Assembly (NCBI GenBank): GCA_017622055.1
Contig: JAGARY010000374.1
Coordinates: 1-13,134 of the forward strand
DNA: 13,134 nt
Source: Treponema sp.
GTDB taxonomy: Bacteria; Spirochaetota; Spirochaetia; Treponematales; Treponemataceae
Direction: 5' to 3'
Shown: positions 1-6,126 of the stretch, one piece after another
Position numbering within the stretch: the stretch's first letter is position 1
Layout of the letters: the number at the start of each line of letters is the position of its first letter
The notes under the pieces: model-generated
Told to the model about the DNA's origin: nothing
The model's input: the letters and a program-made list of their open reading frames with translations, nothing else
Database searches by the model: none
Program-made: the position numbers and the translations under genes

Positions 1-641
1 TTATAAACATTTTTTTTGATTTCTTTTCTGTTTCCCGCACAAAAATACATGTCATGATTTACATAAATGCCTTTTGGTGTAAGAAATCCATTTTTTTCTA
101 ATATTTGTTTTGTTTTATTTTTGTCAAAAAAGTTGTAATTAAGTTCCGCTGGGTGAGAAATTACATTTATTCCATTTGATTCAAGTTTTTCTGCAATTAA
201 AGAATCTTGAATAGGAAGCCAATCAAAAGGATTTACCCAAAAACTCATAGAAATTGCAAAATCTGGATTAAAACTCATAATTTTTTGAGCAAAAATGTCT
301 AAATCACAAGAATTTTCATGTAAAACATAAATGTTATTTTCTTTTAAAAGATTTTCAACAGAAAGATTATTTTTGCAAACTTCATCCTCATCAAAATACG
401 TCCGGTCAAGGGACACGACCTTCAAGCCCTTGACTCGGCCGTTTTTAGGATTTGTAATAAACCCTAAATAAAAAGAATCTAAAATGAACATTCCTGGCTG
501 TTCTGTAACAAAATAAAACTCATCTTCTGGATGATTTTTTATAAATTCTTTCCATTTTTGAAAATGACTTGGCAGAGTAGTAATAAAAAAATTTTCTTTA
601 TCAAAAATGTTTGAATTTGAACTGTAAAAAACTATTTTCAT
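1..641 (-). CDS. Probable ATP-grasp family ligase, N-terminal 213 residues (3' end outside window)
   Basis: The frame is open from an ATG at 641 to base 1, so the stop lies outside the window. The start overlaps the stop of the upstream membrane-protein gene as ATGA, and a weak AGAAG lies about 8 bases before it, so translation is probably coupled. Residues 1-55 look like an alpha/beta pre-ATP domain. Residues 150-195 show a pattern typical of ATP-grasp enzymes such as D-Ala-D-Ala ligase: EKLESNGINV, then FFDKNKTKQILEKNGFLTPKG, in which the DK and the G..TP are the usual landmarks before the ATP-binding lobe. The ATP-grasp core itself is outside the window, so the substrate cannot be named. 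Residues about 58-84 are encoded by a palindromic repeat (391-469) that also occurs between genes at 4617-4695, which suggests an in-frame insertion. Family assignment is moderate; the reality of the gene is firm. Confidence 0.7.
   Translation of the reverse strand, partial: MKIVFYSSNSNIFDKENFFITTLPSHFQKWKEFIKNHPEDEFYFVTEQPGMFILDSFYLGFITNPKNGRVKGLKVVSLDRTYFDEDEVCKNNLSVENLLKENNIYVLHENSCDLDIFAQKIMSFNPDFAISMSFWVNPFDWLPIQDSLIAEKLESNGINVISHPAELNYNFFDKNKTKQILEKNGFLTPKGIYVNHDMYFCAGNRKEIKKNVY
391..469. repeat. Palindromic element copy 1, inside the ATP-grasp coding sequence
   Basis: The copy is 79 bases long and matches the copy at 4617-4695 at 69 positions without gaps. Outer arms are ACGTCCG (398-404) and CGGCCGT (436-442); inner arms are GTCAAGGG (405-412) and CCCTTGAC (427-434), around a 14-base loop. 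A T-run at 442-446 leads into a second small hairpin, TTTAGGATTT (444-453) with AAACCCTAAA (459-468). On the minus strand it is read in frame by the ATP-grasp gene and encodes LGFITNPKNGRVKG, then a variable stretch, then LDRTYF. It is richer in G+C than the sequence around it. The repeat and its structure are seen directly; that it inserted into the gene is inferred. Confidence 0.88.
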
Positions 642-2077
642 TTTATTGTTTCTTCTACTAATTTGTTAAATTCAATTTCTTCAGCTTCAGAGACTAATTC
701 AAAAGAATATAAAGCTTTTTCAAAAATTTCCCCAGCTTTTACTGCCGAGTCCACATTAATCATTTTGCAAAATTCCAATGGGCCATAAGTTTTTTTGTAA
801 GTAATTTCTTTTGATTTAGCCCAATCTACAAGTTTCATATATTTTTTTGTAAATCTGTCTAATTCCTCTTTTTTTGCTTTAGATTTTTTAGATTTTTTCA
901 AAAATTCGCTAATGTTATCATAAAAACTTTTGCTTTCGACAGTAGTGTATTTTTGAAGTTCAATAGAAGAACCTCCAAATAAAATGCTAAAAATCTTTTT
1001 TAAATTTGCAAAAAACTTTTGAAAATAGTGTTTTATCTTGTTATTCTTAAAAAAAGCTAAAAATTTATCATCAAAAAATGGCTTAATTAAATATCTAAAA
1101 ACAATGAACAATAATAATAAAGCAAAAACACCTTGAATCAACAAGGATAAAATAGATTCAAAACTATTTGATTGAGGTTTGTAAGCACCTGTAAAAACTA
1201 AAGTTTCAACTTTAGGCTCTTGAAATTCTTTAAAATCTTTTTTTTGTATTACATTTGATTCCACAACAACAATTTTTTTAAGCCAAGACAAAACAAATTT
1301 AAAATTTAATAAGGCTTTATCATAAGAAAGAAAAATTGCAAAAAATACTGCAATAAGACAAATCAGAACAGAAGTTTTTACAATTCGTTGTCTGTAGCCA
1401 AAAATGTTATCAAAACCTAAAAATGCGTAATAAACTTCATTTCTGTTTGTAGAAAAAAACAAAAATAATAAAAATACACAAAATAAATAGCAAACTAAAA
1501 TTAAACCTGTGGAATTTGCACCATCATTATAATAATTTTTTTCAAATGTATAAAAAATAATACACAAAACAGCAAAAAACAGTTGGGAAGTAATAGAAGT
1601 TTTTATATTTTGTGAATATTCTAAAGCAATTGTGTTATTGTGATACAATTTTTCTTTTAATTCTTTTTTTGAAAGGCCAACACATTGTTCTTCAAATTCT
1701 TGATACAAATGAACACTTTTATAATTATAAACAAAATAAAAATAATTGATTAATGTAAAAGGAATAAAACTAACAGATGTAATATTGCTATCAGAAATTC
1801 GTTTCATAACAACAGAAACAAAAATTAAAAATAAAATATAAAATATTAAAAACTTTGCAAAACCAAAAAAATCTACTTTTTCGTTATAAAGAATTAAAAT
1901 TATTGCCACATTTACAATCGAAAAAATAAAAAGCATTATCATTTCAAAAATAACTTGATTTTTTTGAAAAAATCCTGAAACTAAACAAAATGAAAAAAAC
2001 ATAAAGTAAGTAAAAAACAGAGATGATAAATATAATACAAACGTTTCAAAAAATCTTTTTCCTGTGCTAACTGTCAT
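638..2077 (-). CDS. Polytopic membrane protein with DUF4129-like C-terminus
   Basis: 479 residues. The start is placed at ATG 2077, which overlaps the DUF58 stop as ATGA and has GGAAAA about 7 bases upstream. An in-frame extension to 2134 would run well into the DUF58 gene and is rejected. Hydrophobic segments lie at about 10-36, 42-64, 72-91, 101-118, 163-177, 190-209, 234-250 and 308-331, followed by a basic cytoplasmic region. Residues 408-479 (from the FTKKYMKLVDWAKSKEI region, through YGPLEFCKMI, to the acidic helix ending EFNKLVEETIK) resemble the DUF4129 domain at the C-terminus of TgpA-type transglutaminases. That domain typically accompanies MoxR and DUF58 genes, as here. No transglutaminase Cys-His-Asp domain is visible, so this looks like a scaffold-only version. 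The function is probably in envelope protein maturation together with the two upstream genes, by inference from context. Confidence 0.72.
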   Translation of the reverse strand: MTVSTGKRFFETFVLYLSSLFFTYFMFFSFCLVSGFFQKNQVIFEMIMLFIFSIVNVAIILILYNEKVDFFGFAKFLIFYILFLIFVSVVMKRISDSNITSVSFIPFTLINYFYFVYNYKSVHLYQEFEEQCVGLSKKELKEKLYHNNTIALEYSQNIKTSITSQLFFAVLCIIFYTFEKNYYNDGANSTGLILVCYLFCVFLLFLFFSTNRNEVYYAFLGFDNIFGYRQRIVKTSVLICLIAVFFAIFLSYDKALLNFKFVLSWLKKIVVVESNVIQKKDFKEFQEPKVETLVFTGAYKPQSNSFESILSLLIQGVFALLLLFIVFRYLIKPFFDDKFLAFFKNNKIKHYFQKFFANLKKIFSILFGGSSIELQKYTTVESKSFYDNISEFLKKSKKSKAKKEELDRFTKKYMKLVDWAKSKEITYKKTYGPLEFCKMINVDSAVKAGEIFEKALYSFELVSEAEEIEFNKLVEETIK

Positions 2078-3165
2078 AAAACTTTTTCCATATTTAATTT
2101 TTTTGTTGTAATTTCTTTTTCTTCGGCAAAACACAAATCAATATATTCTTCAACTTGTTCTGGTCCAATAACAAATATTTGAGTATTTTTAGAAAGTTTT
2201 TGTTTTAATTTTTCAATTGGATTGTAATCTAACTTTCCAGGAACCATTTTAATTAAAGAAAGAACGTCCAAAATGCTTTCAGATTGATTTTGTCTTGGAA
2301 GCAAAAAAGGGAAGTCTGAACCAAAAGCGGCAAATCCACATGGTTGTCTAAACCTTTTTGAAGCTTCTACAATGGCGGCGGCAATTTCAATTGCAGTTTC
2401 ACCTTTTGAATGACGCAAATCTAAAGTATAATCATCTTCTGCAAGATTCAAAAATACAAAAAATGGCACATCAAAAGAATTTTCATATTCGTTTGTAAAT
2501 AATGAATTATATTTTGCACTTATAAACCAGTTAATACGCTTAAATTCATCACCAGTTTCGTAAGGACGAATACTTCTTCGCAAAGTGATATCTTCATAAA
2601 TCTTATTTTGAATTGAAAGTGCACCTTGCGGACGCCCCGGAATTGCCTTTGTAATCAAATTAATTCTTGCTGGACGAACCATAATTGTATTAAAAACAGG
2701 CACTTCTTTTGTAATTTCAAAAAATCCAATTGGATCTGAAGATTTTATAACAACAGGTCCTGCAGTAAATAATCCTCGTTCTTTTGCCATAACTTTATAC
2801 TTTACAAAAGTTCGTTCATAGGGACGCAAAGAAATTAACTGATTGTTTTCATCTCCAAAAACATACATAGAAATTGTATCTTGTACAAAACAAACTAAAG
2901 CTGGCAAACGATATCTGTTTAAAACCGAAAATTTAATTTCAATTTGTTCTTTTGAAGAAACTTTTAAATTTTGAATATTTTTTTCTGCATCAAGATTTTT
3001 TAATAAAATCAAAGCATAAAAATATGAAAATAAAACTGTTAAATCAAATCCAAGACAAATACATTGTACAATTTTTGACGGTACAAATAAAAAGAGTAAT
3101 AATGCAATTATTGATAAAGTTTTTACAACAAAATTAGATTTAATCACTTTTTTTAATCCACGCAA
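2074..3165 (-). CDS. DUF58 domain protein (MoxR partner)
   Basis: 363 residues if begun at the TTG at 3165. A GTG at 3147, with GGA about 8 bases upstream, is an equally good start; no ATG is available near there. Two N-terminal hydrophobic segments (about 11-29 and 33-55) anchor it. A beta-rich region follows (about 65-170, including SSDPIGFFE), and then the diagnostic DUF58 motif IRPYETGDEFKRINW at 199-213 with K218 downstream. After that comes a von Willebrand A-like fold region (FFVFLNLAEDD and beyond). DUF58 proteins are almost always encoded next to MoxR ATPases and are thought to be their membrane clients. Here the MoxR gene ends 36 bases upstream and the next gene overlaps by 4 bases, consistent with one transcript. 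The biochemical role of the family is not established. Confidence 0.88.
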   Translation of the reverse strand: MRGLKKVIKSNFVVKTLSIIALLLFLFVPSKIVQCICLGFDLTVLFSYFYALILLKNLDAEKNIQNLKVSSKEQIEIKFSVLNRYRLPALVCFVQDTISMYVFGDENNQLISLRPYERTFVKYKVMAKERGLFTAGPVVIKSSDPIGFFEITKEVPVFNTIMVRPARINLITKAIPGRPQGALSIQNKIYEDITLRRSIRPYETGDEFKRINWFISAKYNSLFTNEYENSFDVPFFVFLNLAEDDYTLDLRHSKGETAIEIAAAIVEASKRFRQPCGFAAFGSDFPFLLPRQNQSESILDVLSLIKMVPGKLDYNPIEKLKQKLSKNTQIFVIGPEQVEEYIDLCFAEEKEITTKKLNMEKVL

Positions 3166-3201
3166 ATCTTAATTCAAAAAATCCAAAATCTAAAAATAAA
3201 A

Positions 3202-4155
3202 TTACACATGAGCTTTAAAATTTGGAATAGGAATTGAATCTAAAAGTTCTTTTACAAGATTTTCTTCAGTATATCCTTTTAAAATTGAATCTGTTTTCAA
3301 AATAATTCTTTTTCTAAAAACAGGAAGAGCCATTGTTTTTACATCTTCAGGAGTAACAAAATCACGACCATGAATTGCAGCATAAGCCTGACAGGCTTTA
3401 TAAAAAGACAAAGACCCACGAGGAGAAACTCCAGCTAAAATTCTATCATCAGTACGTGTCCAATTACAAAGAGAAATCAAATATGACAAAACAGCATCAT
3501 CAACAAAAATTTTTACAACTTCTTCCATACATTCAATAATTTCATCTTTTGTAACAACTGCACAAACAGATTCAACAGGATGAACTAAAGAATTTTGTGC
3601 TGTAATAATTTGAATTTCTTCTTCTACAGAAGGATACCCAATAGAAAGGGAAAGCATAAATCTATCTTTTTGAGCTTCTGGCAAAGGGAAAGTTCCTTCA
3701 GATTCCACAGGATTTTCTGTAGCAATAACAAAAAAAGGTTTTTCTAATTGATGAATTTTTCCATCAACGCTAACTTGATTTTCTGCCATACATTCAAGCA
3801 AAGCAGACTGAGTTCTAGGAGTGGCACGATTTAATTCATCAACTAAAACAATAGAAGACATTACAGGACCTTTTCTAAATTCAAACTCTTGTTTTGCTGG
3901 AAGCCAAATATTATTTCCTGTAATATCAGAAGGCATTAAATCTGGTGTACACTGAATTCTAGAAAATGACATATCAATAGATTTAGCCAAAGCTTTTGCC
4001 AAAACTGTTTTACCAGTTCCTGGAACATCTTCTAACAAAACATGACCTTGTGCAAAAATTGCACAAAGAATCATATCTACAACATCTTCTTTACCTTTAA
4101 AAACACTAAAAACCGACTTTTTAATTTTATCCGAAACTACTTTTATTTTATTCAT
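3202..4155 (-). CDS. MoxR-family AAA+ ATPase
   Basis: 317 residues from the ATG at 4155, a typical MoxR length. Key features: Walker A GTGKT at 46-50 (within LLEDVPGTGKT), Walker B IVLVDELN at 102-109, sensor 1 in ATENP (N148), an arginine-finger-like R165 in KDRF, and sensor 2 in GVSPRGSL (R246). The C-terminal lid domain (about 230-300) is intact. MoxR ATPases are chaperone-like motors that act with DUF58 or VWA proteins on membrane or periplasmic client complexes. An ATG at 4173 would add six residues, but it lies upstream of the predicted transcription start. There is no purine-rich ribosome binding site before 4155, and the putative promoter (4162-4190) would start transcription almost exactly at this ATG, so a leaderless message is likely. 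First gene of the minus-strand cluster. Confidence 0.93.
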   Translation of the reverse strand: MNKIKVVSDKIKKSVFSVFKGKEDVVDMILCAIFAQGHVLLEDVPGTGKTVLAKALAKSIDMSFSRIQCTPDLMPSDITGNNIWLPAKQEFEFRKGPVMSSIVLVDELNRATPRTQSALLECMAENQVSVDGKIHQLEKPFFVIATENPVESEGTFPLPEAQKDRFMLSLSIGYPSVEEEIQIITAQNSLVHPVESVCAVVTKDEIIECMEEVVKIFVDDAVLSYLISLCNWTRTDDRILAGVSPRGSLSFYKACQAYAAIHGRDFVTPEDVKTMALPVFRKRIILKTDSILKGYTEENLVKELLDSIPIPNFKAHV

Positions 4156-4161
4156 ATAAAT

Positions 4162-4190
4162 ATAATAGCACATAACAAATGATTTATAAA
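4162..4190 (-). promoter_or_regulatory. Putative extended -10 promoter for the MoxR operon
   Basis: Read on the minus strand: TTTATA (4190-4185, four of six against TTGACA), an 18-base spacer, and TATTAT (4167-4162) preceded by TG plus one base, the extended -10 signature. The expected start, six to seven bases downstream, falls on the ATG at 4155. Seen in sequence only; AT-rich DNA produces such matches by chance. Confidence 0.45.
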
Positions 4191-4197
4191 TTCATTA

Positions 4198-4226
4198 TTG
4201 CCATTATTTTTTTATTTTTATAATAT
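4198..4226 (+). promoter_or_regulatory. Putative promoter for the small protein gene
   Basis: TTGCCA (4198-4203, five of six to the -35 consensus) precedes TATAAT at 4219-4224 (15-base spacer) and the overlapping TAATAT at 4221-4226 (17-base spacer). Transcription would begin near 4231-4233, at the ATG of the small gene. The MoxR promoter lies just upstream in the opposite direction, so this is a divergent regulatory region. Confidence 0.45.
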
Positions 4227-4232
4227 ATGTCC

Positions 4233-4460
4233 ATGACTAAAGACGATTTAATTTTTCTTATTGATACAAAAAAATCATTTGAGTTTTCATACAATGGAAA
4301 AAATTATAACCTCACTTACGACAAAGACGAAAAAGGAGAATACATCGTTTTTGGCCAAACATTTCAAGGTGAAAAATATAAATCTTTTGGAGAATTTTAC
4401 AACAACGCAAAAGTAGAAAATCACTTTTTTAGAGAAATGTTAGATGTAATTAAATTATAA
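4233..4460 (+). CDS. Small conserved-looking hypothetical protein
   Basis: 75 residues from the ATG at 4233; an ATG two codons upstream (4227) is also possible. The later start is preferred because the TATAAT at 4219-4224 would place the transcript start near 4231. Neither start has a ribosome binding site. The protein is soluble, with no signal peptide or membrane segment, rich in aromatic and charged residues, and begins TKDDLIFLIDTKKSFEFSYN. A hairpin-rich beta pattern (EFSYNGKNYNLTYDKD, then EYIVFGQTFQ) is followed by a short helix. I recall similar short proteins in Treponema genomes but know of no function. It is transcribed alone: divergent from MoxR and followed by hairpins with T-runs at 4536-4595 and 4624-4672. 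Confidence 0.72.
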   Translation: MTKDDLIFLIDTKKSFEFSYNGKNYNLTYDKDEKGEYIVFGQTFQGEKYKSFGEFYNNAKVENHFFREMLDVIKL

Positions 4461-4532
4461 AAAGCAAAAAAAACTATCTCCCAAATCTGAACAATAATAT
4501 AGCTCACTTTTCCGAGATTCTTTAGATATTTA

Positions 4533-4620
4533 AATACGTCTGGTCAAGGCACGTTCGCTGCCGCTCATCTTAAAGCCTTGACTCAGACGTTTTTTGAGTT
4601 TACTTATATCGTAACCTCAA
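4533..4620. repeat. Palindromic element copy 2 (diverged), terminator-like
   Basis: Outer arms ACGTCTG (4536-4542) and CAGACGT (4584-4590) pair perfectly. Inner arms GTCAAGGC (4543-4550) and GCCTTGAC (4575-4582) also pair perfectly, around a 24-base loop, with a single bulged T at 4583. A run of six T follows (4590-4595), then a second hairpin TTGAGTTTAC (4594-4603) with GTAACCTCAA (4611-4620). The plan is the same as in the other two copies, but the trailing hairpin differs in sequence and the loop is 10 bases longer. The matching coding frame is closed by a TGA on the minus strand. Lying 76 bases after the small-protein stop, it could end that transcript. Confidence 0.8.
4536..4595 (+). terminator. 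Possible intrinsic terminator of the small protein gene (stem of element copy 2)
   Basis: A 15-pair stem with one bulge is followed immediately by six T residues on the plus strand, fitting a rho-independent terminator. The same fold recurs in copy 3 and, within a gene, in copy 1, so the structure is primarily a repeat; terminator activity is a secondary inference. Confidence 0.45.
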
Positions 4621-4695
4621 AATACGTCCGGTCAAGGCACGCTTTGCTCAAGGCCTTGACTCGGCCGTTTTTAGGGTTTGTATTAAACCCTAAAT
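4617..4695. repeat. Palindromic element copy 3, intergenic, upstream of the MATE gene
   Basis: Outer arms ACGTCCG (4624-4630) and CGGCCGT (4662-4668); inner arms GTCAAGGC (4631-4638) and GCCTTGAC (4653-4660), around a 14-base loop. T-run 4668-4672. The trailing hairpin TTTAGGGTTT (4670-4679) pairs perfectly with AAACCCTAAA (4685-4694). It abuts copy 2, sharing the TCAA at 4617-4620. On the minus strand it is open in the same frame as copy 1 (LGFNTNPKNGRVKA, a variable middle, then LDRTYF). It ends 30 bases before the MATE start codon. Confidence 0.88.
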
Positions 4696-4724
4696 TAAAT
4701 TTTGAATTACAAAAGAGGAAAAAA

Positions 4725-6074
4725 ATGGCAAATCAAATTAACATGACCGAAGGTTCAATTTTTAACAAACTTGTAAAATTTTCAATTCCATTAGTTTTTT
4801 CAAGTTTTTTGCAAGTTTTGTTTAATGCAGTTGATGTAATTGTTGTTGGCCGATTTGCAGGAGACAATTCACTTGCAGCAGTTGGTTCAACAGGTTCATT
4901 AGTAAACTTGCTTGTAAATCTTTTTATGGGACTTTCAATTGGAACAAATGTTGTTGCAGCTCATTATTTTGGAGCAAAAAAATCAAAAGAATTAAAAGAT
5001 ACAGTTCATACTGCAATGTTAATTTCTGTTTATAGCGGAATTGCTTTAACAATTATTGGTGTTTTTGGTGCAGAATACATTTTAAAACTAATGCAAGCTC
5101 CAAAAGAAGTTTTAGATTTAGCTGCCGTTTACCTTAAAATATATTTTTTAGGAATTACAGCCACAATGGTTTACAATTTTGGAAGTGCCTTGTTGCGAGC
5201 CAAAGGAGATACAAAACGTCCTTTGTACATTTTGTCTTTAGCAGGAATATTAAACTTAATTCTTAATTTAATTTTTGTAATTGTATTCAAAATGAACGTT
5301 GCGGGAGTTGCCATTGCAACAGTAATTTCACAAGTTTTATCTGCATTTTTAGTTGTTAGAATTTTATTAAAAGAAGAAGATTCATTTCGCCTAAATTTAA
5401 AACAACTAAAAATAAATTCTCACATATTATTAAAAATTGTAAAAATTGGAATTCCAGCAGGTTGCCAAGGGATAATGTTTTCTTTTTCAAACGTTATTAT
5501 TCAATCTTCAATAAACACGTTTGGAGCTATTGCAATTGCAGGAAACTCTGCCGCTTTAAACTTAGAAGGCTTTATTTATACTGCCATGAACGGATTTTCC
5601 CAAGGAGCCTTAACATTTTGTTCACAAAACATGGGAGCAAAAGAATACAAACGAATCAAAAAAGCTGCATTTGAATCTCAAATAATTGTATTTATTATTG
5701 GCCTAGTCCTTAGCTTTATATTTTACATTTTCTTAGATTTATTATTAGGATTTTACACAACTAGCCCAGAAGTAGTTTTAGCCGGCCGCAAACGATTAAT
5801 CATCATTTTATCTACATATTATCTATGCGGAATGATGGACACAATGGCAAACTGCATCAGAGGAATTGGACACTCATTAGCCCCAGTAATTATCACATTA
5901 ATTGGTGCATGTTTATTCCGAATGTTTTGGATTTTCACAATTTTTCAAATTCCAAAGTTCCACACAGAAACTGTAATTTATTTATCATACCCAATTTCTT
6001 GGGCAGTAACATTTTTGGCACTTTTATTCACATTTGTTAAATTTTACAAAAAAATTGGAAAGCAAGAAATATAA
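4725..6074 (+). CDS. MATE-family efflux transporter
   Basis: 449 residues, the normal MATE length, with the usual twelve membrane-spanning segments in two similar bundles. The N-terminus NMTEGSIFNKLVKFSIPLVF, then NAVDVIVVGRFAGDNSLAAVG in the first bundle and FGAIAIAGNSAALNLEG in the second, are family hallmarks. These proteins export drugs or metabolites across the cytoplasmic membrane using a Na+ or H+ gradient; the substrate cannot be predicted here. The start is set at the ATG at 4725 because AGAGGA (4714-4719) lies five bases upstream. A longer in-frame reading from a TTG at 4578 runs through palindromic element copy 3 and part of copy 2 and is rejected. No convincing promoter is visible in the 30 bases after the repeat. 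It ends 52 bases before RNase Z. Confidence 0.93.
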   Translation: MANQINMTEGSIFNKLVKFSIPLVFSSFLQVLFNAVDVIVVGRFAGDNSLAAVGSTGSLVNLLVNLFMGLSIGTNVVAAHYFGAKKSKELKDTVHTAMLISVYSGIALTIIGVFGAEYILKLMQAPKEVLDLAAVYLKIYFLGITATMVYNFGSALLRAKGDTKRPLYILSLAGILNLILNLIFVIVFKMNVAGVAIATVISQVLSAFLVVRILLKEEDSFRLNLKQLKINSHILLKIVKIGIPAGCQGIMFSFSNVIIQSSINTFGAIAIAGNSAALNLEGFIYTAMNGFSQGALTFCSQNMGAKEYKRIKKAAFESQIIVFIIGLVLSFIFYIFLDLLLGFYTTSPEVVLAGRKRLIIILSTYYLCGMMDTMANCIRGIGHSLAPVIITLIGACLFRMFWIFTIFQIPKFHTETVIYLSYPISWAVTFLALLFTFVKFYKKIGKQEI

Positions 6075-6089
6075 ATTTTTTATACCACT

Positions 6090-6117
6090 TTTACTTTTCT
6101 ATTATTTTATGTAAAAT
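6090..6117 (+). promoter_or_regulatory. Possible promoter of the RNase Z / ABC transcript
   Basis: TTTACT (6090-6095, four of six to the -35 consensus), a 16-base spacer and TAAAAT (6112-6117) precede the ATG at 6127 and predict a leader of only about three bases. Weak on its own, but consistent with the absence of a ribosome binding site here. Confidence 0.3.
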
Positions 6118-6126
6118 AAAAGCATT

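Noticed and set aside
391..469. The ATP-grasp gene being a pseudogene disrupted by a repeat
   Set aside because: The frame was translated through the whole element and to base 1 without a stop, and landmark residues continue on both sides.
2078..2134. Longer start for the DUF4129-like protein at 2134
   Set aside because: It would overlap the DUF58 gene by 61 bases and add a highly basic stretch, whereas ATG 2077 forms a clean ATGA junction with GGAAAA upstream.
2952..3137. A short plus-strand open frame opposite the DUF58 gene
   Set aside because: It is Lys/Ile/Leu-rich low-complexity translation of the antisense of a well-supported gene, with no ribosome binding site.
391..4695. The three repeat copies as a CRISPR or other clustered array
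   Set aside because: Copies are long, palindromic, irregularly spaced (one inside a gene about 4 kb away), and have no uniform spacers or cas genes nearby.
4578..4724. An N-terminal extension of the MATE transporter by 49 codons, beginning at a TTG inside palindromic element copy 2
   Set aside because: The extension is encoded mostly by the repeat elements, has no ribosome binding site, and gives an N-terminus unlike MATE proteins. AGAGGA with correct spacing and a family-typical N-terminus support ATG 4725.
5462..6040. Two short plus-strand open frames (5462-5674, 5825-6040) within the MATE gene
   Set aside because: They are out-of-frame shadows rich in Cys, Arg, Asn and Tyr, unlike the proteins of this window.
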